Shown: in pieces, positions 1 to 14,912 of the stretch | Layout of the letters: the number at the start of each line of letters is the position of its first letter | Position numbering within the stretch: position 1 is the first letter of the stretch | NCBI GenBank assembly: GCA_037447605.1 | Contig: CM074804.1 | Coordinates: 1,891,833-1,924,222, forward strand | DNA: 32,390 nucleotides | DNA from: Zygnema circumcarinatum | Taxonomy: Eukaryota > Streptophyta > Zygnematophyceae > Zygnematales > Zygnemataceae | Direction of reading: 5' to 3' | The notes under the pieces: model-generated | What the model saw: only the letters and a program-made list of their open reading frames with translations | Told to the model about the DNA's origin: nothing | The model's database searches: none | Translations under genes and position numbers: made by a program

Positions 1-134
1 CCTTCCTCCCTCCTCCCCCCCCTTCCACTTCCCCCCTCTTCCCCTCCCCCACCTCACCCCCCTCCCTCCCCACCCTCCGGTTCCACTCTCACTCTCTCAC
101 CCTCCCTTCCTCTTCCCCCCCCCCAACCTCTCAG

Positions 135-1889
<1,755 letters not shown>

Positions 1890-4011
1890 AGGAAAGAGAG
1901 GGAGTGCGAGGGGAGGGGAGGGAGTGGTAGAAGCGGGGAGGGAGGAGGGAAGCAGTGGGAACTGATGCTTTCAAGGAATTAAAGACTATTGTTTAGCGAC
2001 TTGACGCTGTCGAGGATGCAAAGATTTGTAATTTTAACCAATCGCAATCTGCCCGCGTATTACTGAAAGAATGCATACGGGATCAGAAAAAAAAAAAAAT
2101 CCTTTTTGGCGATGCCACCACATTACCCTTAAGGCCTTGGGTCGGCTGAATCTGTTTGTACTTCTTTTCTAAGTTGCTCCCGTTGTATCCCAGTCGTGCA
2201 TTAACTCGAAAAAAATATAAGGACCAGCTTTTCTTCTTCATAAGGCGAAGTTCTTCTCCTTCGATTTTTTTCTTTTTTCAAATTTCTTCATTTTTTTTTT
2301 TATTGAATCTTGCGCGCTTTCTAGAATTCACAGCATTTTTTAGACAGCTTTTTTCTGACTTTATTACTTGGCAGTACAACCTAACTTTCAATTCAACAGC
2401 AATATTACGCGCATCGTTGATCTGAATAGACGGTTACCCCTTGGTTTTTGCTTTTCAAACACAGTTTTATGAAACGGTTTTGGAGCCCTTGTACTTGCGG
2501 ATCGATCTTGCAGTTGCTTAATAGACGTAAACGACCTTTTAAAAACTTATTGAGAGAAAAAGAAGTGCAGGAAAAATTGTGCGCATGGGGGCAACTTGTG
2601 TAAAAATAAAAAGTAGCTAAAAAGTTGGATACTTATTTTCAGATAGAGTTGCCTTGCGCTTGCCAACAGGCCATGTAGATTTAAAAGCCGGTTTTTGCAA
2701 ACTTTTGAAGTGTTTCAATTGCAATGTTAAAATGGCTCACTTTAAAAAAAATTACTACTTTGTTTTGATCAATTTTGCTAATTAGATTGAACGAGAAGGG
2801 GGGTGTGGTGGCATTGATCTCACGAGGCCATCAAATGTAAATGGACAAAATCAACATGGAGAACCACGAGGAAGTCGTCGCAAAGGACCTAAGGACAAAA
2901 GAAAAATGCTAGGAGCTGAAAGCTACGACCGAGAGACTGTAGAAATGAATTAGGTTTACCTTCAGCTTTTAGTTTGCCCACCCTCACGTGGACCCGCCTT
3001 TGAATATTCCGCTCGGGGCAACTCCGAGCCTCGGTTGCTCCATTTTGAAAGATGCAGCTCAGCGCGATCTGCGCCGACCAATGCCCTCCATTGGGCTGTC
3101 GCAACGCAGGTAGTAAGGTCGAAATTCGGATTAACTCTTCCAAACAATTTCCACATCCATTTTCCAAAGTTGCATACCGCCTAGAAGATCGTAAAGGAAC
3201 CTTCTGTTGGACACTTTTTATTGGTCCCTCGTTTGAAATTAAAGTGTGATCGCGACCTAGAAGCACGCTATGAAGTCCTTTGCAGGCAAACATTTACAGG
3301 CAAGCAATTTCGGAGTCGTTTTTTCTGAAAAATGGCAATAAAATTCCTGAGAGAGACCCAGTGTTAAGAAAACAAATAGGAAAACAAAACACACCTTTCA
3401 TTGGAGCTCCAACGATGTTTGTTTAGGATTATGCGGACTACGGACCGACCGACTGACCGTGCCACGTGTCGTGTCACGGGAAAAGAAGAAGGTTACAACT
3501 CGTGGTTCCTTAGTTTAGGGATGCAAAGGGGGAAGGTTTAGGTCTGCTCGAAAAATGTGCGGGAACACATGAGGCACACACAAGACATCCACAAGTAACC
3601 GCGTTCCTCCATCAAGAAAATGGGCATAAAATGAGATGGAGTGGGCCTGTAACTGAACAAAACTCAAGGAGAACGCTTTGATGAAATCACAGTCCTCAAT
3701 CAACTCAACAAAACTGACTCAGGACAGTGCAGGGGGTTTACGATCATTTTTAGTCCCTTTGGAGCTTCACCTCACCCCACGCATCAACATTGCTCATGAA
3801 CGACATGATGACGCCTCTAGAAATAACAAATTGTACAATGGGGGCATGGCGATGGTCCTTTGACCTTATTGCCATAGCTACAACTTTCGACACCTGCATG
3901 CGCCCTCACTGATTCTCACCTTAACGAGAAAAGTTTGGCCTTTGAACATATAGCGTAAGAGAGCGCAGAAGAAGGATAATGCGAAGGAGAAGGAGAAATA
4001 AAATGATGGGT
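1890..4011. other. Convergent intergenic spacer between ABCC and CDC45
   Basis: This spacer should contain the 3' UTRs of both convergent genes. An A-run lies near 2086-2099 and T-rich sequence at about 2230-2320. A 134-codon minus-strand open frame at 2889-3293 has no recognisable domain and no splice or codon support. A 23-nt imperfect palindrome containing CACGTG lies at 3457-3479. I see no RNA gene or recognisable coding exon. Confidence 0.6.
3457..3479. repeat. Imperfect 23-nt palindrome with CACGTG core
   Basis: The two 10-nt arms (CCGTGCCACG and CGTGTCACGG) are reverse complements with one mismatch, around a 3-nt centre. It includes a CACGTG G-box-like core. It lies in the ABCC/CDC45 spacer, far from any start codon, so a regulatory role is only a possibility. 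Confidence 0.6.
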
Positions 4012-7000
4012 CTACCGAATGGAGTAGTCGTTGAGTATTCTCTTGAGCTGCAGGAAGAAGTTGTCAACGTGTTCCCGCTCCAGTTGAAAGGAGGACGACT
4101 CGAAGAGGTCCAGCTTGGCTCCCACTCCAAGAAGCTCTGCAGCGCGCTCAAAGGCGCTCCCGAAAATGCTGCAAACGGTAATCACCAAATTAGACACTGC
4201 CCGTCTCTCCACCCCTTTCTCTTTCCCCTCCTCTCTCTCGCCATTCCCCCCTCCCCATCACAATGTCTCCTCTCCTTTCCACTTTCCGCTCTCCCCCCCA
4301 CATCTCTTTCTCCTCCCCATTCTCCCATTTCCCCTTATGTCTCCTCCCCTCTCTCTCCTTCCCAACTCTCACCTCTCTCTGTCTCTGTCTCTTCCCCCAC
4401 CCCCCCCCCCTTCCCTTCTGTCGCCTCTTCTCCTCACTCCATTCTACTCCCCACCCTTCTGGCTTCTCCGTCCTTCGCCTTTATTCTCCCACCCTCTCTC
4501 ATTCTCCCTCCCTCCATCACAAACGCTCCTTCCAGCCTCACCCTTGCAAACTATGTCGCCTGAATGTGAACTCGGAAACCCTGAAAGGGAGAAAGGGAGA
4601 AAGCTTCCTTATGCCATTGGCATGGCAGCACTCACTTGCCAATCTGATCCTGAATGACGGGCTTGTACATAACGCCCACAATGAGAGCCTTCTTGCTGCC
4701 CGGAGCGATGGCCGCAGCCACCATGGGGGTCGACCTCTCACCCTGATTCTGGACAGTGCCCCAACACAACTTGTCCCATCTCAGCATACAGAGATACAAC
4801 ACGCATACATGCATACAGAAATACGTACATACACGACTCGACTGACACAGCATACAACTTAACAATACACAACAACACAACAACAATATGCATGCAGACA
4901 ACAAACACACATATGGCACGATACACACACAAGGCCAATATACATTGCAGATATACAGATACTCAGGCGTTTGACCCCTCCAATCGGTAGCTTCATTAGC
5001 TTACCTCCTCACAAGTAAAGAACAACCGGGTTGAACCAACAATCAAGAGTATGCAGAGATGAACAAAACCGGTAGGAATCTCCTCCCTCTCAAAAAACCT
5101 GAGACATACATTGAGCATGAGATGCACGGAGGTGAGTAGAAGCGCTTCCAATACCTTCTGAGCATCCTTGATGAAATGAATGAGTCTTGTCAAAGCAAGA
5201 GGGTGCGCCAGCAACGTAAGGTCGATGTTGTTTTCCAAAAAAATAGTTTGCACTTTGGTTCGGCCACCTCTGCCTCCGGTGCTTTTGATTAATATCTGCA
5301 AGGAGACCAATAAGAATACACTTCTGACATAAAATCAGCTTCTTGACGATAACAACTCAAGGATTTCAGCAAAATTTGTACCAGACAACATACCTCCACG
5401 GAGGTGGCTAATATATAACATCAAGCACGAAGCAGGGAACTTCTGGGCTCGATCTCACCTTCTTATTAATTACTGAGCGTCCCACGCGAACAATAGCCTC
5501 TTGAACCTTAATTGCCAAGTCCATACCTCTTTCCACCTCTTTCCATCCCTTCCTGCGCAGATGTCGAGTGAACAACAACTGAATATGGAGTCGTGCAAAT
5601 CAATTGTACTCCAATTATGACCACCACAAGGTTATCCTTTTCAGTAGTCTCACCTAAGTCTCCTTTAGCAGCGAGAAATGGGCTCTGACTCTATTTCTTC
5701 AAAATTCCTCCTCCTATGTGTGTGACTTCCCACTATACGGCCCTGAATGCAGAAAACTCTAAAACAGAACAGAACAGAACGTACAGAACGTCTTTGAGAA
5801 ACATATTATGATGACTGCAAAGAAGCATCAAAATTGTCTACACCTTCAAAAGAATTAATAACGTACAAATGGAGAGCAGATGCCGCTGTCCAAAAGTTAT
5901 CGGCTCTCCTTTCAGAGACATTTGTAGACTCGAGAAGCGCTGTCAGCCCATACACCAAATTCGCCGCAGAAATGTGCGTTCTGCATAGATAAGCAATATC
6001 GGGAAAAAATTAGTGAATCAATCTTCAACAGTTTCCTCGTTTCACCTATTGTAATGGCAAGTAGAAGGGACCGAAAGGAGCGTGACAACACAAAAAGGAA
6101 TAGGAAATCAATGTGCCCATATTGTACTCTTCATGAAGACTTCAAGGGAAGACAAACCAATACTGAGAAGGACAAGACCAAAACTTTGCCATTACAACAA
6201 ACAAAGGGGACGGAGGAAAAAACTGGAAGAATAACAACAGAATCTTTCTTCATAGACTAATTGGTTCACTCGAATGAATACTAGACTGCCAAAGGTATAA
6301 TAACAGGGGCATCTGACGAGTCAGTAAGAATCTCACTTGTAGCCATGGTATAGATGGAAGCTGCGGAACGAGATACCTTCCAACCCATACTTTGGAGCAA
6401 TCTTCTTCAGGTTTTCTTTCAACCTACTGCACAACCAGTTGGAGAGCAAAAGAGAAAGCCAAGCAACACCAAGCCTGCAGTGCATTAGGGGAAACTTCCA
6501 GACGAAAGCGACAAAACGGAAAGGGCAAAAGAAGCAGTCTGCCTCCTAGTGGCAGACCCACACCGAATCTGCATGCATACATTAGGATACTTTCAAGAGA
6601 TTGTCCATCGCAACCACTTGAAAAAGTCGAGATAACCTCTTATTCAACCAAAACTCGTGATAAATTTTGTGCTAAGCGCAAAGGGAAAAGCGAGATTGCT
6701 TCAAAACAGTGATGCGTCTGACCTTTTGATGTCGCTATCCATGTAAGTGTACTTCTGACGGGCAAGTTGGTGCTTGATTCCCATTTCTGCAAAGAACAGC
6801 CGCAGCCGTTTCTGCCCCGGCTCGCTCCATGTCTTCAAACTAGTGCAGGGATACGTAGAAAATTCCATCGAATTGAACAAATTCCAGCGTGGGAGGCACA
6901 TTAAAAATAGCCTGTTTTACAGTCAAGGATTAGCTTCGCAGAAAATTGACGAGCCTATCCAGATGTAAACAATCTCGGATCACAATTTGCAGCAGAGACA

Positions 7001-9988
7001 GAGAGGAAGAGTGTCTGGATGAAAAAAATTGCATTGCTTGTCTTTATCATGCAATGAAAGGATACTCTTCATCATATTCGATTCTGCAGTCGTCAGGCAG
7101 TCTTATGACAACCCCTCCCTCCAAGGTAGTAGAGCGAGGCTTGTCTTGATTCCCAGCACTAATCACCTGCACAATTGGATACTTAAGTGAGTCAAGCAAG
7201 ACCTAGATAGAAGAATCTTCCTGTATTGACAGTGTGTGAACAGAGTTGGAGTCTAAAAGCTACAGAACAGAGCTATTACTTAAAATGGAGAGCAAACGTT
7301 TGTTCTGCCTGGAAAGCAAGTGTAGGAAGGTTTTTTTTATCGGTCATGGTCAAGGATGTAGCGGTGGACCTTTTGTTCGAGCTCTATGCATCCAGCCTGA
7401 TACTTCTCTTGAGGCATTCGAAAATGAACAAAATGATCGGTGAGTGCAACACAGGCCAGCCTGGCAAAAAAAAAAAATAAACAGTACCACTTCAATATTG
7501 ACACAATTCGTTCTTATGTTGAATCGCTCACTTATGTTTATCAGGGCCACTTCGCGAGACAGGCAGCATAGTGTGACTTACAAGGGAGATTACGGGACTG
7601 ACATCTCTTAAAGTGAACATGCAACCTTGTCACTTGCAGATTAAGATTTCTTGTCGAAACGAATAATTACGTCCAAGCCCTCGCAGACACTGAAAATCAA
7701 GATACCTGCAGCTTAACCATTGAAAGGGACGCAGAAAACGTGCTAGACAGGTGTCCTAACTGCATGTCATACCATAAGTGGAAATTGCTCTCCTTTCGCA
7801 GAAAATGTGCAGCCTCGTACATGCTGCAGCCAGCAGGTCGCCCATAATATGTCCCCCTCTGCCTGTATTCCTCTTTTCTGTGCTTGCGTTCTTGAGAGCC
7901 GTCCTCCCTTTTCCTCTTTCGTCCATTAATTCCTTCCACGACATCATCACGATCATCATCATCGTCGTCATCATCAGTCTCATCTCCAGAATCTTCAGGC
8001 AATTCCGCCAATTCAATAATCTCGGGATCCTTCTCTTGATCGTCGTCCGTCCATGCTATGTACACCTGAAATAAAGTCGTAAACGTATGAGTTATAAATT
8101 CTTGTGGATGTCAATGCCGCCTTTAATCAAGCAGATGAGTCAACAAATAACATGCATGCCGTGACTGAAAGTTTGAGTTACAAAACATTATCCGCCAAGT
8201 GAGATACGAGAATCCTAAACACCTTTCAAGAATGATAAAGTACTCTCTGCTGCTATGCAACGAATGCTAAATGCAAACACTGAAAGCAAAACTTGAAGAT
8301 TCGTTTGAAGCAAACTCACCTGTCTACTTCTAATGTTGGCAAGTTCGACTGGTCGATGGCTGTCCAATACAAAAAAAACTGCGCTGCTTCCAGCATTACA
8401 TATATCTACAAGGTCTTTAGTTGCTCCGCAGTTGATGAATACAGCGACATATGGCTGTCACAAACACAGCTAATCTATGGTGTCAAATTGAGGCCACAAC
8501 TGTTTACGTAACCGCGTTTCGATATCCAAATTGTCAGAAGTTTCTCCTTCACCCAAACCTAAAATCCAATCTTTAAATGTCCTCCTCGGTTCTCTTTAAA
8601 ACCGTTTCGTGCTTCTGTCTGATGAACATATATACTTGTGCTTATCTCTTGAATGAAGAGCTTACAAAAGCGACTCAGAAGCGGGGCTAAATGATTTGAG
8701 TGGCTCAAACTTAAGAATTTAAAATACGGGTTTACAACCTCCAAAATCTCTGCCAGACTGACTCGAAAAGAGAGAAGGCGCAGCAAAGAAACATTCCGAA
8801 AAGTGCCCTCGTTGAAGCCCTCTCTTTTGCACAGGGAAAATGTAGCTACATATGTTATGATGACGACCTTCCTATGATAAATTGCCAAGGGCAACGGTTT
8901 TCCAAGTAAATTTGTCTGTTAAAACATGCAGGGAAGCAAGCAAGACGTACCTGACTCTCATCTTGCATCCCCTTCTCCACATGTTCACGTACATCGTCGT
9001 AGCCATAGACAGGAAAAACTGAGTAGAAGATGGAGTCATCCTTCAACAGGTCCTGCAATGAAAAAGCCAGCATAACTGACACAGTCTAAGTGGTGTCTAA
9101 CTGATAACAAATCTTTTTCAAAGTGTCTTGTAAATTTTTGTTGGGTCTGCCCACATAAGACTGCACTTCGTTACCTGGCTGCTGAGTCCAAAAGACAGGT
9201 AAAGCAACTGGCTGATAAAAGCTACTGAGATTCAGCATAGCAGGCTTCATGGGTAAGCAGCAGCAGCCTTACTAGCAGTCGTCTCTTCTCAGACAATCCC
9301 TATGTATACGAGTTAAAAAGAACTTGAAAAGTGCCTCATTTAAAGAAGTAGCTCTTCCTAAAGTTCAGATGCTGGTAGCGGCGGAAGGTATAACTGAAAG
9401 CGAGAATACTTTGCGCGCCCTACCTACTCTGTTCAGCCAGTAACACTCAACCAATTAACGATGGTCGAATCCTATTGTTCCAAATTTTATGTCCTATGAA
9501 GTAGCCATGCATGTCTGGCATGGTCGAGTTCTCTGCACTTTCTGCCACCCAGTCTGCCCTCCCGTCTCTTTTCACTGCTCCACTCTCCCTCTCTTCCCTT
9601 CTCGCCTTCCTCTCTTCCTCCCCCGCTCCCTACTCCTCGCCTACTCCATCGCCCACTCTATCGCCCTCGCCCTTCTTCCTTTTCCTCTTCCTCGCCCTAT
9701 CCTCCCTCGCCCTCTCTTCACCCTCTTCATCTCCTTTTTCCTCTCGAAAGCCGCAAAAAAATGCGGCCATAGCTTGCATTTGCCAGTTTGCTCCTCTGAA
9801 TTCAGGAACCCTAAAATTTCATCTGTGAATTAAAAAGAATTGGGATCACTTACAGCAAGAATCTTGAGGGACACCAGCGAGTCCACATAGGTTCCGGCAA
9901 CGAAGATATGGAGAGTATTGGAGCCTGTTCCCTTCGCATGCTCTCTTATTTCTCCATAAAACTCTGTCGCATCCCGCACACAGACCAT
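4012..9988 (-). CDS. CDC45: CDC45, CMG helicase subunit (replication initiation and fork progression)
   Basis: CDC45 joins MCM2-7 and GINS to form the CMG replicative helicase in the nucleus. Thirteen exons (5' to 3'): 9854-9988, 8951-9052, 8320-8454, 7773-8065, 7370-7460, 7066-7166, 6723-6911, 6337-6426, 5867-5980, 5459-5552, 5155-5295, 4636-4748, 4012-4168; they give 584 aa with consistent phase. The start is firm: an in-frame TAA directly precedes the ATG. Hallmarks in order: N-terminal FYGEIREHA and YVDSLVSLKIL; SVFPVYGYDDV; VFINCGATKDL; FFVLDSHRPVEL; an acidic loop (about residues 131-165, eight Asp at 155-162) followed by a basic KRKRED stretch; YYGRPAGCSMYEAAHFLRK; LACVALTDHFVH; LKTWSEPGQKRLRLFFAEMG; ISAANLVYGLTALLES; AHPLALTRLIHF; IFGSAFERAAE. 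Exon 12 could start at 4742 instead of 4748 (two codons). The exon 5 donor (AAG|GTCCAC) is weak but keeps phase. The intron between exons 6 and 7 is U12-like. Confidence 0.94.
4170..4560. repeat. C/T-only low-complexity block in CDC45 intron 12
   Basis: From about 4200 to 4540 the plus strand is almost entirely pyrimidine, with irregular CTCTCC/TTCCC words and a run of about twelve C near 4400. On the transcribed minus strand this is a long purine tract inside an intron. Long open frames over it are composition artefacts. Confidence 0.8.
4770..4960. repeat. ATACA/ACAACA-rich simple sequence in CDC45 intron 11
   Basis: Degenerate repeats of ATACA, CATACA and ACAACA words with almost no G on the plus strand. 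It lies just upstream (minus strand) of the exon that starts near 4748. Confidence 0.6.
5761..5790. repeat. Short tandem ACAGA/ACAGAAC repeat
   Basis: Several consecutive copies of the word CAGAA separated by C or CGTA, within a CDC45 intron. It looks like ordinary simple-sequence DNA. Confidence 0.5.
6912..7065 (-). other. U12-type (minor spliceosome) intron in CDC45
   Basis: On the minus strand this 154-nt intron begins GTATCCTTT, the classical U12 5' splice site. It carries ATCCTTGAC at 6930-6922, matching the U12 branch-site consensus TTCCTTRAY except at the first base. The branch adenosine lies about 11 nt before the terminal AG, and there is no polypyrimidine tract. It is a phase 2 intron, and the join restores the conserved CDC45 segment before WNLFNSM. 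All other introns assigned in the window have U2-type donors. Confidence 0.85.
9540..9750. repeat. Pyrimidine-rich block in CDC45 intron 1
   Basis: Plus strand is mainly CTC, TCC and CGCC words, so purine-rich in the CDC45 transcript. It lies in the large first intron (9053-9853). The overlapping plus-strand open frames rich in S, L, P and F are shadows of this composition. Confidence 0.75.
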
Positions 9989-12679
9989 TTATCCTGTCGC
10001 CGGACAGGGAGCATTCCTTCACGCTGCTTCCCTCCCTCCCGCACAGCTGCTCCGCCTAAAAGGTGACTCCCTGTTCCCTCGATTCTAAGTCGTTGAACGC
10101 CCTAACACCTAAATAATGCTCAAATGTTTCAGCAAATTCGCGTCATCTAGAGCCGCGTCCATGGCTTCCTCATTCATTGGTGATTTCCAATATAGAATAA
10201 GAACCCTACTTTTCTATGTCTACGCTCCATGCCCTTCCTGTCCAGAGACACCGACCTTCAAACCAGCCCCTCTTGAATACTGAAGGGAGGCGTCAAATAT
10301 CTTCAGAAGCAAACGAAAAGAACATATTTAAGGGAACTTTCCTCAGAGCAGCAGAGAGCACTTCAATCGAAGCTTTTTGGATGAGACCTAGTTTCGCCAA
10401 GCTGCAGGTTTGGTTAAGTGAGACGGACTAATTGTGGTATTGCTTTCTAATATTTTACGGGCAGAAAAGGGCCAAAACTACAGTGGGAGGTACAAACTCT
10501 CGGTCAGGCCCGCACGGGCTGGACCATTTTTAATCTTTTTTTTTTAAATTTAAAAATTTTAAATTCGAAAGCGGAGCCTGGGCCTGCCGCGGAGCCAGCG
10601 GCGCCGCGCGCAAATTTGGGCGCTTGTCGCTTTGAAAGTTTGGAGGTTCGCATGTTCCGAGTTCGCCCAACATGCGGCGCATGGATGCATGCATGCATGC
10701 GGCATGAACTAAAGTTGGACCAACCATTGGTAACCCAATCAACCATTGCCAGTGGTCGCTGACCGCTGGATGGCGATCACCGCCAACCATTGCCGATAGT
10801 TACGACCATTGGATTTGACGGTCGACAGCAATTACCAATAGTTGGCAGCCATGCTCGTCAAGCCCTCATTTCGAAGCTTTTATTTCACGGATTTGAATGT
10901 TATTGACGGTGTAATGGTCAAGGTTGTCGCTTCTGTAAATGGTTCGCCAACAGTTGTGGATCAATCGTCCGATCTGTGCAAATGTTTCTTATTCCTGGTC
11001 TTTCACAGTTCTGCTTGTGTGTTTTTTTCTGATCTTATTTATCACTGGTTTCACGTTAATTCCATGTTTTCGATGGCCAAATGAAACAACCATCAACAAG
11101 AGTTCATCAGGGCGATAAAGGGAGGGTGATCCTCTACTCAACAGTCAACTCAGACAGTAGCTTTGACACGGCGGAAGGTCGTATCAAAGTCGGTCCGAGC
11201 GAATTAGACCTTGAGAGCCTTCACTTGATACAAAAGTACGGTGGTACGCGGTACTAAAAAGTTCCGAGAATAAATCTCACTGCACCTAAAGAGGTATCTT
11301 TGTTCGTATCTTGCGTTCAAGGGCTCATGCGCACAACAACTCTGCTTCTTCAGCGCCATTCCTAAAACCCTAATTACGAGTTCGCTTGCCTGTGGGTCTC
11401 TTGTTCTCAACACCAAACTTCAGCGAGCCTGCCTGACAATGTCAACGTTCATGTCACTCCTGTTGAAGGTTCGTAGAACCAATTCAAGGACTAGAACTTC
11501 GCTTTGTTGGATGATACTTCACGTTTCCAAGACCTTCAACATATCTGAGCTGTGGACGACTCTGACCTCTCCATGATGGCGCACACAATGTCCCCCAACC
11601 ACAATCCTTCAAGCATTTGTGACATGACACTTCATGCTTTAACTCTATGACACAACTGTCAGTCGTCCACAGCAACAGTCTATCTTATCTGAGAAAGTAC
11701 TTCAAAGACGTATCATAGCAGCAGAATTAAATGTCCACTGCTCCATACCACTGGGATCAGCAAACCCTAACGCCTAATTCAACACTCTTTAGGCAGCCAA
11801 GTGCCACTACTTGCCCTGATTTGTAACCTACCGAAACTCAACACATCTGGAGCCGCTTTCTAACAAAACGAACGTGCAGGTGGACAACAGTTCCAGTTCA
11901 AGGATCGCAGACTAGCTGGAGCTTTTGCAGTCTATAGTTTTGCCTTACACTAAGACTCAAACATCAGTTCCTGAGATTGGTTGTCTTTACATAAGATTTT
12001 ACACGATACCTACACAGACAGGACCTCGAAAAGAAGATAGCTAGTCCAAACATCAGCTCAACCAACACATTGTTGCAGTGAGTAAAGACTCGCCCCTGGC
12101 TGACCACCCAGAGTGACAACAGAGCGTGGTTAGACTAGACCTGGAAAGGTTCTGAGGTAATGCTTTATTACCAATAGAGTTCCTGCAAAGTGAGAAAACA
12201 GTACAGAGACCAAGAAGCAGAGAGAGATGACGGATTTCAAACAAGTGTCTTAGTACCTCAAAAGCGAAATTGCGCGATATCTGTAATTTCCCTCCACTCC
12301 ACAGAATAAATGTGCTTGTACATGAACAGAAACTCACCGCAACCTGAGAAATTCTGAAAAGTACTTGGATCTCAACAACAAGAAATGGGAAAGCACTATG
12401 AAAACACTCTGAGTCTCCTGCTCCGATAGGCCATTCATTAAAGATCTACGATATACATTGTCTTCAATTTGAATTGGAGTTGACTGATTCAAGAAGACCA
12501 GCCGGAACAACCCCCACTGCATGGGTATAGTCAGCTCCCTTGCAGCCCAGAAGTCACCCCTTGGACATTCTCGGAGCATCTCGCAATGAGCCGGTGCCCA
12601 TGCACCAGCACGCTGCATACAATCCTCTATTTGGAGGCGTAAATCTACAAGAAGTCATATGCGCACTCTTCCATATCCA
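9989..12679. other. Spacer between CDC45 5' end and E2 3' end (both minus strand)
   Basis: This should hold the CDC45 promoter and 5' UTR (from 9989 upward) and the E2 3' UTR (below 12680). I see no recognisable coding exon. The minus-strand open frames at 12053-12337 and 12334-12618 and the plus-strand frame at 10842-11084 have no domain I can name. Two exact plant telo-box words (AAACCCTAA) occur near 11365 and 11762. A palindrome-rich patch lies at 10500-10860. Confidence 0.55.
10500..10860. repeat. Palindrome-rich patch with CCATTGG words
   Basis: In order: a GCCCG-CA-CGGGC hairpin at about 10508, an A/T palindromic run at about 10546-10565, a GC-rich stretch, a GCAT tetranucleotide run at about 10685-10702, then about 140 bp dense in ACCATTG/CCATTGG and GTTGG words (10710-10850). 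The last part resembles the array at 30960-31175 in vocabulary (GGACCA, CCATTGG), suggesting one repeat family. No open frame or transposase is visible. Confidence 0.5.
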
Positions 12680-14212
<1,533 letters not shown>

Positions 14213-14462
14213 CCTTCCGAAGCAATGTCCTCACCAAACCCTCCTTCCGGTACAATTCCAAGCGATCAAGGGGTCAGCGAAATCCCTCTGAAAAAACAGG
14301 CACTGTCTCTGCAAATATCCGATAGATAGCAGAGCTCTGAATGGAGTAGTTGGCAGAAAATTAGGAAGGCGCAGGCTTGCGAGAGACAGAGACGGAGTGC
14401 TCCAAGCGGAAACCTCTGGATGCAGGCAGGCAGTAGTTTCGCCTCCTCCTTACAGGGCTCCC

Positions 14463-14549
14463 CCGTTCCGCGGAACGTCCCGTCCCGCAGAACGGCGGAG
14501 ACAGAGGTACAGCAGTAGGTTTCAGAACAGCGGCCGTTCTGCGGAACGG
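14463..14549. repeat. Three copies of a CCGTTC-YGCGGAACGG palindrome
   Basis: Copies at 14463-14477 (CCGTTCCGCGGAACG), 14480-14495 (diverged, CCGTCCCGCAGAACGG) and 14534-14549 (CCGTTCTGCGGAACGG). Each is nearly self-complementary. The last is preceded by AGAACAGCGGCCGTTCT, which forms an additional inverted pair. Confidence 0.7.
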
Positions 14550-14860
14550 CGAAAGAAAGAAAGAAACAAAAATAAAAGTTCTGAAGGAAACCGTAACTTT
14601 TTGTCAGTCCGAAAACGCCGCGCAAAGCGCGGATAGAAATTAACTTATTGGTCCACATCACCCCTAGATAAAAACTTTTTAACTGCCCGGTCCGGCATGT
14701 GCGTTCACGAGCGGCAGTCCCCCGGGACCGCGGGCAGAAATTTGCGGCTGAAAAACGGTCCTGAAAAAAACCGCAAAATCGGCATTTAGAAGACATCCAT
14801 CTCCTTCGAGCCCAGCTCGTAATTTTCCGAAAATTCAACATATTTCGCGGTTCTCAAGAT

Positions 14861-14912
14861 GCAAACTTCATGGTCAGGTTGGCAACCTGACGGATGCCGT
14901 CACAAAGTTTGC
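14861..14912. repeat. Nested inverted repeat with GGTTGGCAACC core
   Basis: The inner arm pair GTCAGGTTG/CAACCTGAC (14873-14891) is perfect around one base. An outer pair GCAAACTT (14861-14868) and AAGTTTGC (14905-14912) is also perfect. The core matches the GGTTGGCAACC palindrome repeated at 31062-31168. Confidence 0.7.

Noticed and set aside
2889-3293. 134-codon minus-strand open frame in the ABCC/CDC45 spacer
   Set aside because: No recognisable domain, overlapping open frames on both strands, and no splice or start context; probably chance or UTR.
4115-4862. Long plus-strand frames rich in S, P, L and F
   Set aside because: Shadow frames of a C/T-only intron tract opposite CDC45 exons.
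7350-7369. Extension of CDC45 exon 5 past AAG|GTCCAC
   Set aside because: The frame continues plausibly for a few residues but meets TAA with no GT donor; only the donor at 7369 keeps phase with exon 6.
11365-11770. AAACCCTAA words as telomere remnants
   Set aside because: Single isolated copies, not tandem; telo-box words are common in plant promoters and UTRs.
12053-12618. Two adjoining minus-strand frames 3' of the E2
   Set aside because: No domain, no continuity in phase with the E2; fits its 3' UTR.
14266-14841. 191-codon minus-strand frame upstream of the E2
   Set aside because: It partly overlaps the E2 promoter and palindromes, has no family resemblance and no supported splice sites.
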